Notes under the pieces: model-generated
Databases searched by the model: none
The model's input: only the letters and a program-made list of their open reading frames with translations
Told to the model about the DNA's origin: nothing
Program-made: the position numbers and the translations under genes
Shown here: positions 7,240 through 14,745 of the stretch, piece after piece
Numbering within the stretch: position 1 is the stretch's first letter
Layout of the letters: each line of letters begins with the position of its first letter
NCBI GenBank assembly: GCA_964508495.1
Contig: CAZDUA010000037.1
Span: 1 to 26,794 of the forward strand
Direction of reading: 5' to 3'
Source: CABMGU01 sp964508495
GTDB taxonomy: Archaea > Nanobdellota > Nanobdellia > Woesearchaeales > ARS49
Length of the DNA stretch: 26,794 bases

Positions 7240-9168
7240 ATGAAGCACTTGTTTGCCTGTCTCTTATTGACGTTGTGCCTTGTTGGCTATTTTGTTCCTA
7301 TTGTTGCAATCGTTCCTGCCTTTTTCGTGTTTTTTTTGACAACTGGCTATTTTCTTGTTGCTAAATTGAAGCTTGGCGTTGTTGAAAGGCTTGCGGTTTC
7401 AATTCTTGCAAGCATTTTGCTGTCAACGCATCTTGTTTTCTTGGCGTCTTTGTTGTTTGGTTATTCGCGCGAGGTTGTTTTTGTAATAATGTCTTTGCTC
7501 TCGTGCCTTTTGTTTTTTGTTGACGGGAATAAGGCCTTGGCTGATTTGCGCGGGCTGAAAGATTGTAAAGGCGTAATCGCGTTTGCTTTGGTTGCGTTCT
7601 TGTTTGTTGGTCTTGTTCTTCATTTCAGCTTGTGGAAGCACACTGATGAAGGTATAGTGAATGGTGGCTGGAACTGGAGTGATTTTTTTGTTCATTATTC
7701 AATTATTCAGAGCGTTAACTCCGGCAATTTCCCTCCGCAGACTCCGTATTATTCTGGAACTCCTTTGTTGTATCATTATTTTATGGACTTTCATACGGCT
7801 ATCGTCTCAAAAGCAACTCCTGTTTTTGCCGTTCACATTGTCGTGTTCGAGCAGGCTTTGCTGGCGTTTGCTTTGGTATTGCTCGGATTTGCCGCTGCTG
7901 ATTATTTCTTAAAATCGCGCAAGGCCGCATTTATTGCTGTTCTCTTGCTGGTTTTTGGCGGCGGTCTTGGTTATATTGCTTTTATCGACCAGTTTGTTCA
8001 GGGAAATAATGCTTTTGAGCTTATCAAGAGCCGTTCTTTTGATAATAATTGGGATTCTTGGCCGTTTCAAGTGCCTTCTGTTATGGGCACTGGCTTGTTG
8101 ACGCATCGTGCTACTACTGCTGGTCTTCCTGTGTTGATTGCAGTTATTCTTCTATTAATAACTGGTTTTAATGAGTCTAATAAGAAAAAGGTCTTTGCTG
8201 CAGGTTTGCTTGCTGGTCTTGTCGCTCCGTTTCACGCTTTTGTTCTTCCTGCTAGTGTTCTTCTTGCTTTTCTTTTCTTTTTGACTAAAATCCGCGAATG
8301 GAGGCAATTCAGTATTGCGTTATACTTTATTTTGCCGCTTGCTATAGGAATTCCTTTTGTGCTCAGGCCTTTTGTTTATTCGACTGTCGGAAGCATGATT
8401 AAGTTAAATCTGGGCTGGGAGTCTCATGCAAAGTCGTTTATTGATTTTGCATTGTTTTATGTGTTGAATTTTGGTTTTCCTTTCTTGTTTGCCTTGCTCG
8501 GAATTCTTTTCTTTAAGGTCAGGGAGAAGGCATTCTTGTTTTTGTGGATGCTTGTCATGTTTGCAATTCCGAATATTGTGACTCTTACTTATGTTTATTG
8601 GGATATGAACAAGTTTTTCCAGTATATGTGGATTCCAACGGTGTTTTTTGCGGCTGTTGCTTTGCAAAGAATGCCGAAATTTGTGGTATTTCTAGTAATC
8701 TTGCTGAGCATTCCCAGTCCTCTTTTGGTCTCTGCGTGGTTTGTGACTCATAATGGCGTGGTTTTTGGCAATTCCGAGCTGGGCGCTTATGAGTGGATTG
8801 CTTCCAATACAAATATTAGTGATGTTTTTGTGACAGAGACTCAGATCAATCAGGCAACAGATGCTGCTGGCCGTTTGAGAGTTATTACTTTCATTCCTTA
8901 TGTTTGGAATAATGGTTTTGACCCGCAGGAGCGTGAAAAGAACATCAAGGAGATTTATTGCTCTGAGAATGATACGAGGGCATTGGAGCTGATGAAGTCT
9001 TATAACGCCACGCATATTATTGTCAGGCAGTTTAGCAGTGAGTGCACTTGGTCTGCTCCTGCTATCCGCGCTTCCGATATTTTTGAAAAAGCTTTTGAAC
9101 AGGGGAATATTGCCATCTATGAAGTTAAAGGGGAAATGAAGAATGAAACTGGACAAGAGCGAAATTAG
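7240..9168 (+). CDS. Polytopic GT-C-fold protein, putative glycosyltransferase
   Basis: A 642-residue membrane protein. After about three N-terminal helices comes a loop with NWSDFFVHY (D148, H152), then FPPQTPYYSGTPLLYHYF near 164-181. An acidic residue plus His in the first large external loop followed by a proline/Tyr-rich segment is the GT-C pattern and is reminiscent of the DUF2298 (YYY) family. Many helices follow, and a soluble C-terminal part (about 520-642) starts near LGAYEWIASNTN, as in oligosaccharyl/arabinosyl-type GT-C tails. It starts 4 nt after the preceding stop and its 3' end overlaps the next gene by 26 nt, so all three are probably co-transcribed. The exact family and substrate could not be settled by eye. 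Confidence 0.75.
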   Translation: MKHLFACLLLTLCLVGYFVPIVAIVPAFFVFFLTTGYFLVAKLKLGVVERLAVSILASILLSTHLVFLASLLFGYSREVVFVIMSLLSCLLFFVDGNKALADLRGLKDCKGVIAFALVAFLFVGLVLHFSLWKHTDEGIVNGGWNWSDFFVHYSIIQSVNSGNFPPQTPYYSGTPLLYHYFMDFHTAIVSKATPVFAVHIVVFEQALLAFALVLLGFAAADYFLKSRKAAFIAVLLLVFGGGLGYIAFIDQFVQGNNAFELIKSRSFDNNWDSWPFQVPSVMGTGLLTHRATTAGLPVLIAVILLLITGFNESNKKKVFAAGLLAGLVAPFHAFVLPASVLLAFLFFLTKIREWRQFSIALYFILPLAIGIPFVLRPFVYSTVGSMIKLNLGWESHAKSFIDFALFYVLNFGFPFLFALLGILFFKVREKAFLFLWMLVMFAIPNIVTLTYVYWDMNKFFQYMWIPTVFFAAVALQRMPKFVVFLVILLSIPSPLLVSAWFVTHNGVVFGNSELGAYEWIASNTNISDVFVTETQINQATDAAGRLRVITFIPYVWNNGFDPQEREKNIKEIYCSENDTRALELMKSYNATHIIVRQFSSECTWSAPAIRASDIFEKAFEQGNIAIYEVKGEMKNETGQERN

Positions 9169-10240
9169 GAATTTGTTGCTTGTTATTTTTGTATTCATAG
9201 CTGGAAGTTTTTTATTTCAGGTGCTTGGGCTTATTATCATTCAAAATGAGGCTCCTTCACTTGATGGAATTTGGAATCGCTGGGACGCGCCTCATTATAC
9301 TAAGATTGCAGAAAATGGCTATGTTGCCGAGGGCGACGATAAGGTGTTGATAGCTTTTTTCCCTTTGTACCCTGCATTGATTAGGCTATTTAATTATGCT
9401 TTCAACAATTTTGCCCTGTCCGCTTTAGTCGTTTCCAATCTTGCATATTTGTTGGCAGCGTTTTACTTGTATCGCCTTGTCCGTCTTGATCATCCTAAGA
9501 GGGTTGCTTTGAGCGCAGTTTTTCTTTTTTCTATATTCCCGACTGCTTATTTTCTTCATGCCGGTTACACTGAGAGTCTTTTTATCGCGCTGGTTATTAC
9601 AAGCTTTTATTATGCCAGACTAGGGAAGTGGTGGCTTGCTTCTTTGATTGGCTTGTTCGCTTCTGCGACAAGAATTACTGGATTTTTGCTCTTTCCAGCG
9701 CTTGCAGTTGAGTATTTGTCTCAATCAAAGTTTAAATTAAAATCTATTAGAAAAGATGTTTTCTGGCTTGCTCTTGTTCCTGTTGGACTGTTTGCTTATT
9801 TAGCAATTAATTATTTTATTTTCGGCAATCCTTTGTATTTTATTTCTGCGCAGAGCGAGCATTGGACCACGTCTTTGAGTCCTCCTTGGCACGGCTTGTG
9901 GGGTTCTTGGAATACTATGATGACTTGGGAGTCTTTTGTTGACCGCGCCATGCTTGGAGGCGCTGCGCTGGTGTTTGGAAGTCTCGCGTGGATTTTTGTT
10001 TTTTACTCGTTTTTCCGTCAGCGTTTGTCTTACGCGCTTTATGTCGCTGGCTCTGTTCTGGTTTTCACTTCAGCTTCGTTTTTGGTAAGCACTCCTCGTT
10101 ACGTTCTTTCTTTGTTCCCGATTTACATTATGCTGGCTTCTAGAAAAAGCGACGCTGTTCAGTACTGCCTTATATTCATCTCGCTTTTACTGCATTTCCT
10201 GTTCTTTGTGCAGTTCGTCCGTGGCCAATGGGCGTTTTGA
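9143..10240 (+). CDS. PIG-V-like mannosyltransferase family membrane protein
   Basis: A 365-residue polytopic protein with hallmarks of the PIG-V/archaeal mannosyltransferase family: NRWDAPHY (W47-D48) in the first external loop, FFPLYPALIR near 72-81, HAGYTESLF at 139-147, and a following SATRITG segment. PIG-V in eukaryotes adds the second mannose of GPI; prokaryotic homologues are thought to add sugars from polyprenyl-phosphate donors to surface glycans. The start at 9143 lies inside the end of the upstream gene and is preceded by a GGGGAA stretch near 9130-9135 that could bind the ribosome, suggesting translational coupling. It is the last gene of this run: the next has its own TATA box. 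Confidence 0.82.
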   Translation: MKLDKSEIRNLLLVIFVFIAGSFLFQVLGLIIIQNEAPSLDGIWNRWDAPHYTKIAENGYVAEGDDKVLIAFFPLYPALIRLFNYAFNNFALSALVVSNLAYLLAAFYLYRLVRLDHPKRVALSAVFLFSIFPTAYFLHAGYTESLFIALVITSFYYARLGKWWLASLIGLFASATRITGFLLFPALAVEYLSQSKFKLKSIRKDVFWLALVPVGLFAYLAINYFIFGNPLYFISAQSEHWTTSLSPPWHGLWGSWNTMMTWESFVDRAMLGGAALVFGSLAWIFVFYSFFRQRLSYALYVAGSVLVFTSASFLVSTPRYVLSLFPIYIMLASRKSDAVQYCLIFISLLLHFLFFVQFVRGQWAF

Positions 10241-10278
10241 GCTATATTTCTTGTCGTGTTCTTTGCAGTACAGTAATC

Positions 10279-10287
10279 CTTAAATTA
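10279..10287 (+). promoter_or_regulatory. TATA box for the GT2 glycosyltransferase
   Basis: CTTAAATTA in a 69-nt gap, its first base 31 nt before the ATG at 10310. A leaderless transcript separate from the upstream run is predicted. Confidence 0.6.
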
Positions 10288-10309
10288 GGCAATTTGGAAA
10301 CTTTTTGTT

Positions 10310-11041
10310 ATGAAACGGCCTGTTGTTGAAATTGTAGTTCCGGTTTTAAATGAGGAAGCCGTTCTTGAGAAGAATATGGTTCAGTTATACAAATGGCTTG
10401 ACAAGAATTGCGATGTTACTTGGGTTTTGACTATTTTCAGCAATGGTTCTACTGACAGGACCGTTGAGATTGGAGAGCGTTTGGAAAAGCGTTTTCCGAG
10501 ATTGCAGTTCAAGCATATTCCTCAGAGGGGGCGTGCTAACGCGCTTAGGCTTGCGTGGAAGGAAAGTAGTGCACAGATTGTTGGTTACATGGATGCTGAC
10601 TTGTCTACTGAGCTTGAGGCGTTTCCGAAGTGCTTGCATCTTATTCTGGATGATAAGTTTGATGTTGCTGTTGGAAACCGGCTCTCTCATGAGTCGGATA
10701 TCGAGCGGCGTTTTTTCAGGGAAGTTTTGTCGCGGGGATTTAATTTTCTCATAAGGTTGTTCTTTCCAGGAACAGTTATACGGGACGCGCAGTGCGGTTT
10801 CAAGTTTATTCGCAAGCCTGTTATTGATTTTCTTATTCCTCATCTCAAGGAGGAGAGATGGTTTCTTGATACTGAACTGCTTGTTCTTGCAGAGCAGGCT
10901 GGTTTTAGTATTGCTCATGTTCCTGTCAAGTGGATTGAGCGAAAAGCGAGCACGGTGAGGGTTTTTAGCACTGTTCGCGATCAGTTTCTTGGCCTTGTAA
11001 GGCTTAGATTCAGGATTTGGCGTTTGCTTTCAGGTAGTTGA
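10310..11041 (+). CDS. GT2 family glycosyltransferase (dolichyl-phosphate sugar synthase-like)
   Basis: A 243-residue soluble GT-A enzyme. Visible motifs are IVVPVLNEE (8-16), SNGSTDRT (44-51), the metal/nucleotide-binding YMDADLS with D95-A96-D97, and DAQCGFKFI in the acceptor half. It lacks the C-terminal helices of many GT2 proteins and resembles DPM1/ALG5-like synthases that move a sugar from a nucleotide to dolichyl phosphate on the cytoplasmic face. Such a product would feed the GT-C enzymes encoded around it, all of which should use polyprenyl-phosphate sugars. Its last 32 nt overlap the 3' end of the convergent epimerase gene. Confidence 0.87.
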   Translation: MKRPVVEIVVPVLNEEAVLEKNMVQLYKWLDKNCDVTWVLTIFSNGSTDRTVEIGERLEKRFPRLQFKHIPQRGRANALRLAWKESSAQIVGYMDADLSTELEAFPKCLHLILDDKFDVAVGNRLSHESDIERRFFREVLSRGFNFLIRLFFPGTVIRDAQCGFKFIRKPVIDFLIPHLKEERWFLDTELLVLAEQAGFSIAHVPVKWIERKASTVRVFSTVRDQFLGLVRLRFRIWRLLSGS

Positions 11042-11945
11042 AAGTCTGTTTTAGCCCTTCTTTTAATGTTGTTTTTGGAGTCCAGCCGAGAAGTTTTTTC
11101 GCTTTTGTAATGTCTGCGACTGCTTTTCTTGGCTCTTTTCTTGCTTCGTGGTGCTCAACTGTTGTTTTTTGCATTTCCAGAACGTGTTTTATGACTTCGT
11201 TTACAGATGTTTCTTTTCCTGTTCCTATGTTGAAGGTTTGTCCTATGCTTTCTTTTGATTTTGTGAATGCTGCAGAAACTACTGCATCTATTATGTCTGA
11301 TACGTATACAAAGTCTCTTGTTTGTTCTCCGTCGCCATAGATGATTATTGGCAGTCCTTGTATTGCCCTGTCTATTGAGCGGGGCACTAGGCACGCATAG
11401 CTTCCGCTTGGGTCAAGGCGCGGACCGTAGACGTTGAAGAATCGTAAATTTATTGTTTCCATGCCGTGCAGGTAATTGAAAAGTTTAGTATAGTGCTCGC
11501 CGGTTATCTTATGCGCGGCATAAGGCGATAGCGGGTTTAGCGGTGTTTCTTCGGTGTATGGTATTTTTTCGTTGTCTCCATATACTGCGCAGCTTGATAT
11601 GAAAATGAATCTTTTAACGCCTGAATTTTTTGCTTCCATCAGCAGGTTAAGGGTTCCGTTGACGTTTGCGTGGTGGCATATGTCTGGGTGTTCTATTGAG
11701 TATTGGATTCTTGGTATTGCGGCAAAATGTATTATGGCGTCTGCTCCTTTGATTATATTTGCTAGTTTTTCATTTATGTCTTTTCTGTGAATGGTAAGTT
11801 TTGGGTTGTTCTTGTGCTGTTGGAGGTTTTCTTCTTTGCCGTATGAGAAATCGTCTATTACGGCAACTTCGTGTCCAAGTTCCAGAAGTCGGTCTACTGC
11901 ATGGCTGCCTATGAACCCTGCCCCTCCTGTTACCACCACTTTCAT
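11010..11945 (-). CDS. NAD-dependent sugar-nucleotide epimerase/dehydratase (GalE-like, extended SDR)
   Basis: A 311-residue extended short-chain dehydrogenase. The Rossmann motif GGAGFIGSH is at 7-15, an acidic adenosine-ribose binder is D31-D32, SSCAVYG (117-123) carries the catalytic Ser region, and the catalytic pair is Y142 and K146 in PYAAHK. NVYGPR and TRDFVYVSD further on are typical of UDP-glucose/UDP-GlcNAc 4-epimerases. Upstream in-frame codons to 12095 exist, but the Met at 11945 starts directly at the Rossmann strand and has a TATA box 30 nt ahead. It probably supplies an epimerised UDP-sugar to the glycan locus. It is divergent from the ArnT-like gene and converges, with overlap, on the GT2 gene. 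The exact substrate is unknown. Confidence 0.88.
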   Translation of the reverse strand: MKVVVTGGAGFIGSHAVDRLLELGHEVAVIDDFSYGKEENLQQHKNNPKLTIHRKDINEKLANIIKGADAIIHFAAIPRIQYSIEHPDICHHANVNGTLNLLMEAKNSGVKRFIFISSCAVYGDNEKIPYTEETPLNPLSPYAAHKITGEHYTKLFNYLHGMETINLRFFNVYGPRLDPSGSYACLVPRSIDRAIQGLPIIIYGDGEQTRDFVYVSDIIDAVVSAAFTKSKESIGQTFNIGTGKETSVNEVIKHVLEMQKTTVEHHEARKEPRKAVADITKAKKLLGWTPKTTLKEGLKQTFNYLKANAKS

Positions 11946-11967
11946 GTATTGAAGTTCTATCTTGGTT

Positions 11968-11975
11968 AATTTAAA
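11968..11975 (-). promoter_or_regulatory. TATA box for the epimerase gene
   Basis: The minus strand reads TTTAAATT, 30 nt before the start codon at 11945, which supports the short form of the protein and a leaderless mRNA. Confidence 0.65.
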
Positions 11976-11990
11976 GCTTGCGGGAAAAGC

Positions 11991-11998
11991 TTTAAATA
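11991..11998 (+). promoter_or_regulatory. TATA box for the ArnT-like gene
   Basis: TTTAAATA, 41 nt before the GTG at 12032. Transcription should begin near 12021, leaving a leader of about 11 nt that carries the Shine-Dalgarno sequence. Confidence 0.65.
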
Positions 11999-12020
11999 GT
12001 GAGTTTGCGGGATTGTTCCA

Positions 12021-12028
12021 AGGGGTGA
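12021..12028 (+). promoter_or_regulatory. Shine-Dalgarno site deciding a GTG start
   Basis: AGGGGTGA ends 3 nt before the GTG at 12032, complementary to the usual archaeal 16S tail. It is notable because most genes here appear leaderless, and it supports the non-ATG start. Confidence 0.6.
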
Positions 12029-12031
12029 AGT

Positions 12032-13522
12032 GTGGAATCACGTTTGAAGAAGTTTTTTGAAGGTGATGGTGTCTGGCTCGTGCTGATTTTAGCACTTGTG
12101 TTTTTCATGCGCCTGCCATATGCTACTGATACTGTTATTGATTGGGATGAATCTATTTATTTCGTTATTGCTCAGGACGTGGTGCATGGCGGTAGTTTGT
12201 ATGTGACTTCTTGGGAGAGCAAGGGTCCTTTGCTTTTTTTTGTTTTTACACCTGTGATCAAGTTGTTTGGGAATAGTATTGTTGCTTTGCGTATTTTCAC
12301 TACTTTGTATTTGCTTGCTTCGATGTTTTTTGTTTATTTGACTGCTCGTGAATTGTTTGGACGGGGAGTTAGTTTAATTGCGCCGTTGGCTTATGGTTTG
12401 TTTTTCATGAAGTTTGGTGGGCTTTCGTCTAACGGTGAGTTGTTTATGATGCTGCCGGCAATTATTGCAGCATATTGTTTTGTGAGATATTCCAATCATT
12501 CGCAGGGCAATTTTCTTCTTTTCCTGTGTGGTTTTTTCTCAGCGGCTGCAGTTTTGGTTAAGTCAACGGCATTTTTTACTATCATTTTGTTTCCAATTGC
12601 GCTCGTGGTTAAGAAAATTCTGCCTGAGTACAGGTGGGGAAAGTTTTTGAATGATTTGTCTTGGTATGCGTTGGGTGGGGTAATTTCGTCATTATTGGTA
12701 TTGAGCTATTTCCTGTTTCATAATTCTGTTAATGAGTTGTTCTTTGTGCTGTTCACTTATGCGCAGAAATATGTCGGACTGGCTTCTGCTCAGACGGGTT
12801 TTGACAGGTTGGTTTGGTTTGTGAAGGGGACTTTGAAGAATGACTTGATAACAATGGTTGCTTTTGCAGGCTTGCTGATTTCCATTCCTTTCAAAGCGGA
12901 GAAGGATGATTGGGACAACTTTTTCTTTTTGACTGCGTTGATAGTGTTGTCTTTTGTTGGCGTTTATTGGGCGCGCAATATGTTTGGCCATTATTATTTG
13001 CAGATGGGATTGCCATTTGCGTTGATTATTGCTTTTGCTGTTTCTCGCATGAAACTTGATTTCAAGAGTTTATGCCCAAGAAACTTTGCAGTATTTGGAA
13101 TGATTTTCCTTGTCATCTTCAGTTACGGTCCCGTATCAGGCTTCTTGTCTGATTTGAAGAGTTATAAGGAAGATGAGACCTATAAAATGTCTAATTATAT
13201 TAATGAGAAAACTTCAGAAAGTGATAAAATTCTGGTTATCGGCGGCCAGCCCATTGTTTACTTCTTAGCAGATAGAAAGTCATTTACAAGGTTTGTTTTC
13301 TGGTTGCATTTGAAGGCCCCTTATGCCGATATTATTGGCAGTGAAAATGAAATTATGTCTGGTTTGCATAGAGACAAGCCTAAATACATTGTTTATGATA
13401 AATCTAGGGGCCATGAGGTTGGTTTTCTGCAGGATTTCATTAAAAATAATTATTTTAACGAAGCTGAGTTTGTTCAGGCAAACAGCATTGTGATGCGGCT
13501 TAATGAGACGAGTGTTGGCTGA
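12032..13522 (+). CDS. ArnT/PMT-2-like GT-C membrane glycosyltransferase
   Basis: A 496-residue polytopic protein with a GTG start. The first external loop carries DWDESIYF (D37, D39, E40), the acidic motif of PMT_2/ArnT-type enzymes, followed by WESKGPLLFF (61-70), in which the Lys-x-Pro step matches the usual (H/K)PPL-like segment. About ten further helices are visible, and a small soluble C-terminal domain includes ILVIGGQPIVYFLADR. Family members move sugars from polyprenyl phosphates to lipids, glycans or proteins at the outer membrane face. The methyltransferase gene starts 2 nt after the stop, so the two form an operon. The donor and acceptor cannot be read from sequence. Confidence 0.85.
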   Translation: MESRLKKFFEGDGVWLVLILALVFFMRLPYATDTVIDWDESIYFVIAQDVVHGGSLYVTSWESKGPLLFFVFTPVIKLFGNSIVALRIFTTLYLLASMFFVYLTARELFGRGVSLIAPLAYGLFFMKFGGLSSNGELFMMLPAIIAAYCFVRYSNHSQGNFLLFLCGFFSAAAVLVKSTAFFTIILFPIALVVKKILPEYRWGKFLNDLSWYALGGVISSLLVLSYFLFHNSVNELFFVLFTYAQKYVGLASAQTGFDRLVWFVKGTLKNDLITMVAFAGLLISIPFKAEKDDWDNFFFLTALIVLSFVGVYWARNMFGHYYLQMGLPFALIIAFAVSRMKLDFKSLCPRNFAVFGMIFLVIFSYGPVSGFLSDLKSYKEDETYKMSNYINEKTSESDKILVIGGQPIVYFLADRKSFTRFVFWLHLKAPYADIIGSENEIMSGLHRDKPKYIVYDKSRGHEVGFLQDFIKNNYFNEAEFVQANSIVMRLNETSVG

Positions 13523-13524
13523 AG

Positions 13525-14241
13525 ATGGATATAGAGTACGAAAAAACTTATCACAGCATAGAGAAGACTAATTGGTGGTTTAAGTCAAGGCGTCATTTGA
13601 TTCTTCATTATATGAAAGAGTTCCGCCCTTCTAACATTCTTGATGTTGGGTGTTCTTCGGGCACGTTGATGAAGTCTTTGAAATCGAATGGTTTCTCTGG
13701 CGTTTATGGCGTTGATATCAGCAAGTCTGCTGTTGATAAGTGCAGGAAACAGAAATTGCAGGCTTTTCTTGCTGATGCTAAGAAAACTGATTTTAAGAAC
13801 TATTTTTTTGATGCGATTATTGCTGCTGATGTTTTAGAGCACACTTCAAGCGATACTAAGACTTTAAGGGAGTGGAATCGTATTTTAAAGCCTGGAGGCA
13901 AAATTGTTTTGTTCGTTCCTGCTTTTATGCATTTATGGAGTTCTCATGATAAGGTTAATCATCATAGGAAAAGGTACAGGCTTCCTGAACTATTTGGTTT
14001 GGCCAAAAAACATGGTTTTATTGTCAAAAAAGCCACTTATTGGAATTTCGCTCTGTATTTTCCGCGTGTCCCTATAACTCTTTTGAACCGTGTGATTGGT
14101 ACTTCTGCCAAGTTTGATCGTGCTCATCCTGTTGTTAACACTTTGTTGTATTGGTGGCTTTTGTTTGAGAATGCTCTTATCAAGATGGGCGTGCGGTTTC
14201 CTTTTGGCATTAGCTGTTTTATGATTTTGGAGAAAAAATGA
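13525..14241 (+). CDS. Class I SAM-dependent methyltransferase
   Basis: A 238-residue Rossmann-fold methyltransferase. Motif I is ILDVGCSSG (38-46), the ribose-binding acid is D64 in YGVDIS, motif IV region is AADVLEHT (100-107), and LKPGGKIVL (121-129) is the typical post-motif. A later HHRKRYRLPEL segment is common in methyltransferases encoded in polysaccharide loci. It lies 2 nt downstream of the ArnT-like gene, so methylation of a sugar or lipid-linked glycan is the likely role; the acceptor is unknown. Its TGA overlaps an ATG (ATGA at 14238), but the frame that opens there closes after seven codons. Confidence 0.85.
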   Translation: MDIEYEKTYHSIEKTNWWFKSRRHLILHYMKEFRPSNILDVGCSSGTLMKSLKSNGFSGVYGVDISKSAVDKCRKQKLQAFLADAKKTDFKNYFFDAIIAADVLEHTSSDTKTLREWNRILKPGGKIVLFVPAFMHLWSSHDKVNHHRKRYRLPELFGLAKKHGFIVKKATYWNFALYFPRVPITLLNRVIGTSAKFDRAHPVVNTLLYWWLLFENALIKMGVRFPFGISCFMILEKK

Positions 14242-14356
14242 AGTTGTCTTGGGCTTTCTGAAAGTTTATGGGGCTGGGAAGGAAAACAATATTACTACGC
14301 GGACTATCAGTCCGATCGTATGGATGCTTTTGAAAAAACAAACAGCTTTGTAATAC
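14242..14356 (+). other. Convergent intergenic region with small hairpins and one copy of a 14-nt repeat
   Basis: Between the convergent methyltransferase and zinc-ribbon genes. It contains the palindrome CTTTCTGAAAG (14254-14264), the hairpin CGGAC-5 nt-GTCCG (14300-14314) and the first copy of ATGGGGCTGGGAAG (14268-14281). No coding region of useful length was seen. The hairpins could help end transcription from either side, though no long T-run accompanies them. Confidence 0.5.
14268..14281 (+). repeat. 14-nt direct repeat, copy 1
   Basis: ATGGGGCTGGGAAG, identical to 14674-14687. The two copies bracket the zinc-ribbon gene in the same orientation, about 406 bp apart. Function unknown. 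Confidence 0.7.
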
Positions 14357-14605
14357 TTACGTCCATTGTTGCCATGCTTTTTCAAGCCCTTTGGCGTACT
14401 CGATGAGTTGTTCTGGCGTGCCTTTGACTTGCTCGCTCGCTATTTTCAGCAAAACTTGTCGTAAGATGCGCGAGTCCTTAAACGACGGCATCCCGTTGCT
14501 TTCTGGGATTGTTTTTTTGTCAGCCTTAAAACAGGTTAGGCATAGTTTTTGCCAGTCTGCTTGTGCTTCGAATTCTGTTTTGCATTTCTCGCATGTTTTT
14601 TTCAT
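14357..14605 (-). CDS. Small zinc-ribbon protein of unknown function
   Basis: An 82-residue protein. A CEKC...CLTC pair within the first 25 residues forms a probable four-Cys zinc ribbon; the remaining part, rich in Lys and Glu, is predicted helical (ILRQVLLKIASEQ, PEQLIEYAKGLEKAW). The Met at 14605 directly precedes the ribbon and is preceded by a GGATGGAG-type ribosome site on the minus strand. The frame stays open up to 14770, so a longer protein with about 55 extra residues is possible but would overlap the DUF2156-like gene. A TATA-like box at 14732-14739 predicts a leader of roughly 100 nt, unlike neighbouring genes. Nucleic-acid binding is a guess from the ribbon alone. Confidence 0.6.
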   Translation of the reverse strand: MKKTCEKCKTEFEAQADWQKLCLTCFKADKKTIPESNGMPSFKDSRILRQVLLKIASEQVKGTPEQLIEYAKGLEKAWQQWT

Positions 14606-14666
14606 TTTGTTTCTCCATCCCTCTTCCTTTTTAATAATGAAAACGCGTCTATCGTCAACCAAGCTT

Positions 14667-14700
14667 CTGTCAAATGGGGCTGGGAAGCCACAGCCGACAG
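14667..14700 (-). other. Predicted hairpin in the zinc-ribbon leader
   Basis: Two consecutive 5-bp stems: outer CTGTC/GACAG (14667-14671 with 14696-14700) and inner GGCTG/CAGCC (14678-14682 with 14691-14695), separated on one side by a 6-nt bulge. It falls within the predicted 5' leader and includes most of the second copy of the 14-nt repeat. Seen by eye only, with no energy calculation. Confidence 0.45.
14674..14687 (+). repeat. 14-nt direct repeat, copy 2
   Basis: Second copy of ATGGGGCTGGGAAG, located upstream of the zinc-ribbon gene (the gene reads on the minus strand), overlapping the hairpin. The upstream flanks of both copies also share a TTCTG stretch. Confidence 0.7.
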
Positions 14701-14731
14701 CTCCGTTAGTGATAGAAGTTCCTGTGTGGGG

Positions 14732-14739
14732 ATTATAAA
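14732..14739 (-). promoter_or_regulatory. Candidate TATA box for the zinc-ribbon gene
   Basis: The minus strand reads TTTATAAT just after the stop of the DUF2156-like gene, with a purine-rich GAGAAAC on its upstream side as a possible BRE. Transcription would start near 14709, giving a leader of roughly 100 nt. Confidence 0.45.
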
Positions 14740-14745
14740 AGTTTC

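Noticed and set aside
12025..12060. Short upstream frame at the GTG at 12025 before the ArnT-like gene
   Set aside because: It is 34 nt from the TATA box, part of the Shine-Dalgarno run itself, and only 11 codons long.
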